DNA of 9,158 bases from Betaproteobacteria bacterium UBA6910 (GTDB taxonomy: Bacteria > Pseudomonadota > Gammaproteobacteria > Burkholderiales > UBA6910). This document shows, piece by piece, positions 7,576 to 9,158 of this stretch. The notes below the pieces were generated by a model. It did not search any database. It worked only from the letters and a program-made list of their open reading frames with translations, and was not told the DNA's origin. Position 1 is the first letter of the stretch. Every line of letters begins with the position of its first letter. The DNA is taken from assembly GCA_002451065.1 (NCBI GenBank), contig DKBC01000114.1, forward strand, positions 1 to 9,158. The letters run 5' to 3'. A program made the position numbers and the translations under genes.

Positions 7576-9158
7576 TCAAGTTACCGAAACCTGAACCGTC
7601 TCCTCGCCGTCCGGGCTCATGACATGGACAGCGCAGGCGATGCAGGGATCGAAGCTGTGGATGGTGCGCAGGATCTCCAGGGGCTGCTCCGGGTTGAGCA
7701 GAGTGGTTCCCTTGAGTGCGGCTTCGTAGGCGCCATCCTGGCCTTGGGTATCGCGGGGTCCGGCATTCCAGGTGGATGGCACCACCGCCTGGTAGTTGTC
7801 GATCCTGCCGTCCTTGATCACGATCCAGTGGCCGAGGGCGCCCCGCGGCGCTTCCATGAAACCGGCGCCCCTGGCTTCCCGGGGCCAGGTGGAGGGGTCC
7901 CACAGTTCCTCGTTGAAAGTGCGAACGTCCCCCGCCTTAATGTTGGCGATGAGCTTGTCGTACCAGCCCTGCATGGCGTCGGCGATGATCTTGCTTTCCA
8001 GAGTGCGGGCCGCGGTGCGGCCGAGGGTCGAAAACAGTCCCTGCACCGGAATGTCCAGGGTCTTGAGCGTCATGTCCACCAGCTCCTTGGCTTGTGGGTT
8101 GCCGGTGGCATAAAGCATCAACACCCGGGCGAGGGGACCCACCTCCATGGCGTGTCCCTTCCAGCGCGGCGACTTGAGCCAGGAATAGGCGGCATCCGTG
8201 TCCAGGTTCTTGTAGGGAGGATTCGGCCCGGAGTAATTGAGGCTGGTCTCTCCCTTGTAAGGGTGCAGCCCTTGGTCCTTTCCGACCGAATAGTCGTACC
8301 AGGAATGGGCGACATACTCCTGGATCTGGTCGTCGGCGTGGAGGTCCATGGGATGGATCTTGGACAGGTCCCGGTCCAGGATCACGCCCCGCGGAATGAG
8401 GAAGCTCTCCGGCTCCCACATGCTGGTGGCGGGGAAATCGCCGTAGGTCATGAAGTTGCCGAGGCCTTCGCCGCGGGTGGTCCAGTCCTTGTAGAAACTG
8501 GCGATGGCGAGGGTGTCCGGGACATAGACCTGGTCCACGAAATTGCGCATGGAGACGATGATTTCCTGGACCTTGTCGAGACCGATCACATTGGCGGCGG
8601 TGCCGGCATCCCCGCCGCGGAAGGTGGGGGCCGCGCCGGCGGTTGCGCTGGGCCCCAGGGAGAGCGCGCTGGGCACGCCCCCGACGATGAAGTTGGGGTG
8701 CGGATTCTTGCCGCCGAAAATAGTGTGGAGCTTGGCCACTTCCCGCTGCCAGGTGAGCGCCTCCAGGTAATGGGCGACAGCCATGAGGTTGGCCTCGGCG
8801 GGCAGCTTGTACAGGGGGCTTCCCCAGTAGCCGTTCCTGAAGATGCCGAGCTGACCCCGCTCGACGAAGTCCTTGAGCCGCTTCTGGGTGTCGGCGAAAT
8901 AGCCGGGCGAAGACTTGGCATACCCGGACAGGCTCTGGGCCAGGGCGGAGGTGGCCCGGGGATCCGCTTTCAGCGCCGAGACCACGTCCACCCAATCCAG
9001 GGCGTGGAGGTGGTAGAAGTGCATGACATGATCGTGCACGTACTGGGCGGCGATCATCAGATTCCGGATCAGTTCCGCGTTCTGGGGTATCCGGTACTTG
9101 AGCGCGTCCTCCACCGCCCGCACCGACGCGATGCCGTGCACCAGGGTGCACACGCCGC
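7576..9158 (-). CDS. hyaB: [NiFe] uptake hydrogenase large subunit, group 1 (5' end cut by window)
   Basis: This is the catalytic subunit of a membrane-associated uptake hydrogenase, which oxidises H2 at a Ni-Fe(CN)2CO centre and passes electrons through the small subunit to the respiratory chain. The frame is open to the right edge. The window cuts inside the codon of the first Cys of the N-terminal CxxC motif; what remains reads GVCTLVH, so the GTG at 9153 encodes an internal Val and is not a start. By comparison with HyaB (about 597 residues) some 70 N-terminal residues are missing. Family blocks follow in order: QYVHDHVMHFYHLHALDW, IFGGKNPHPN, HAMEVGPLAR, APRGALGHW and the C-terminal SFDPCIACAVH. 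The two C-terminal nickel-ligand Cys codons are at 7642-7644 and 7633-7635. Fifteen residues follow the final His, the usual peptide removed by a HyaD-type maturation protease, so the protein looks competent for maturation. No small subunit, cytochrome b or protease gene is in the window. The subgroup (1d or isp-linked 1e) is not decided. Confidence 0.96.
   Translation of the reverse strand, partial: GVCTLVHGIASVRAVEDALKYRIPQNAELIRNLMIAAQYVHDHVMHFYHLHALDWVDVVSALKADPRATSALAQSLSGYAKSSPGYFADTQKRLKDFVERGQLGIFRNGYWGSPLYKLPAEANLMAVAHYLEALTWQREVAKLHTIFGGKNPHPNFIVGGVPSALSLGPSATAGAAPTFRGGDAGTAANVIGLDKVQEIIVSMRNFVDQVYVPDTLAIASFYKDWTTRGEGLGNFMTYGDFPATSMWEPESFLIPRGVILDRDLSKIHPMDLHADDQIQEYVAHSWYDYSVGKDQGLHPYKGETSLNYSGPNPPYKNLDTDAAYSWLKSPRWKGHAMEVGPLARVLMLYATGNPQAKELVDMTLKTLDIPVQGLFSTLGRTAARTLESKIIADAMQGWYDKLIANIKAGDVRTFNEELWDPSTWPREARGAGFMEAPRGALGHWIVIKDGRIDNYQAVVPSTWNAGPRDTQGQDGAYEAALKGTTLLNPEQPLEILRTIHSFDPCIACAVHVMSPDGEETVQVSVT

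Noticed and set aside
7937..9151. 404-codon open frame on the minus strand inside the hydrogenase gene
   Set aside because: Alternate frame of the large-subunit gene; an Arg/Gly/Pro-rich peptide, while the overlapping frame carries all the hydrogenase motifs.
9151..9153. GTG at the right edge as a start codon of the hydrogenase large subunit
   Set aside because: It is the Val of the CGVC motif, which lies well inside the protein. The frame is open to the edge.

Overview
The window is a compact block of nine protein genes, all on the minus strand. It reads as one transcription unit from the right edge to the left edge, and both end genes are cut by the window. In transcription order it contains: the large subunit of a group 1 (HyaB/HupL-like) uptake [NiFe] hydrogenase (5' end missing), a small stalk subunit of G/H type, then subunits C, I, K, F, E, A and B of a V/A-type (vacuolar/archaeal-type) rotary ATPase, with B losing its C-terminal third at the left edge. 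Subunit D is not in the window and would be expected just beyond the left edge.

Organism: the DNA is GC-rich, genes are tightly packed with 4-8 bp start/stop overlaps, several starts are GTG, and Shine-Dalgarno sequences are clear, so it is bacterial. The large subunit resembles proteobacterial membrane-bound uptake hydrogenases, which points to a beta- or gammaproteobacterium, possibly a chemolithotroph. This is an inference; no phylogenetic marker is present.

Layout on the minus strand: hydrogenase large subunit (right edge to 7576), 34 bp gap, G/H stalk (7541-7218), 4 bp overlap, C (7221-6166), 8 bp gap, I (6157-4247), 12 bp gap, K (4234-3788), 29 bp gap, F (3758-3402), 4 bp overlap, E (3405-2752), 8 bp overlap, A (2759-960), 4 bp overlap, B (963 to left edge). 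There is no non-coding stretch longer than 34 bp and no RNA gene, mobile element, CRISPR array or convincing terminator. The plus strand carries only mirror-image open frames of GC-rich genes.

How the genes fit together: group 1 hydrogenases oxidise H2 and feed electrons to the quinone pool, which builds an ion gradient. A V/A-type rotary machine interconverts an ion gradient and ATP. The c subunit (AtpK) has the essential carboxylate but lacks the glutamine usual in sodium-binding c rings, so proton coupling is more likely. The most notable feature is that a hydrogenase gene runs straight into a full V/A-ATPase operon with no visible terminator or separate promoter region. The subunit order is also rearranged relative to the classical order, and the c subunit has an unusual N-terminal membrane extension.
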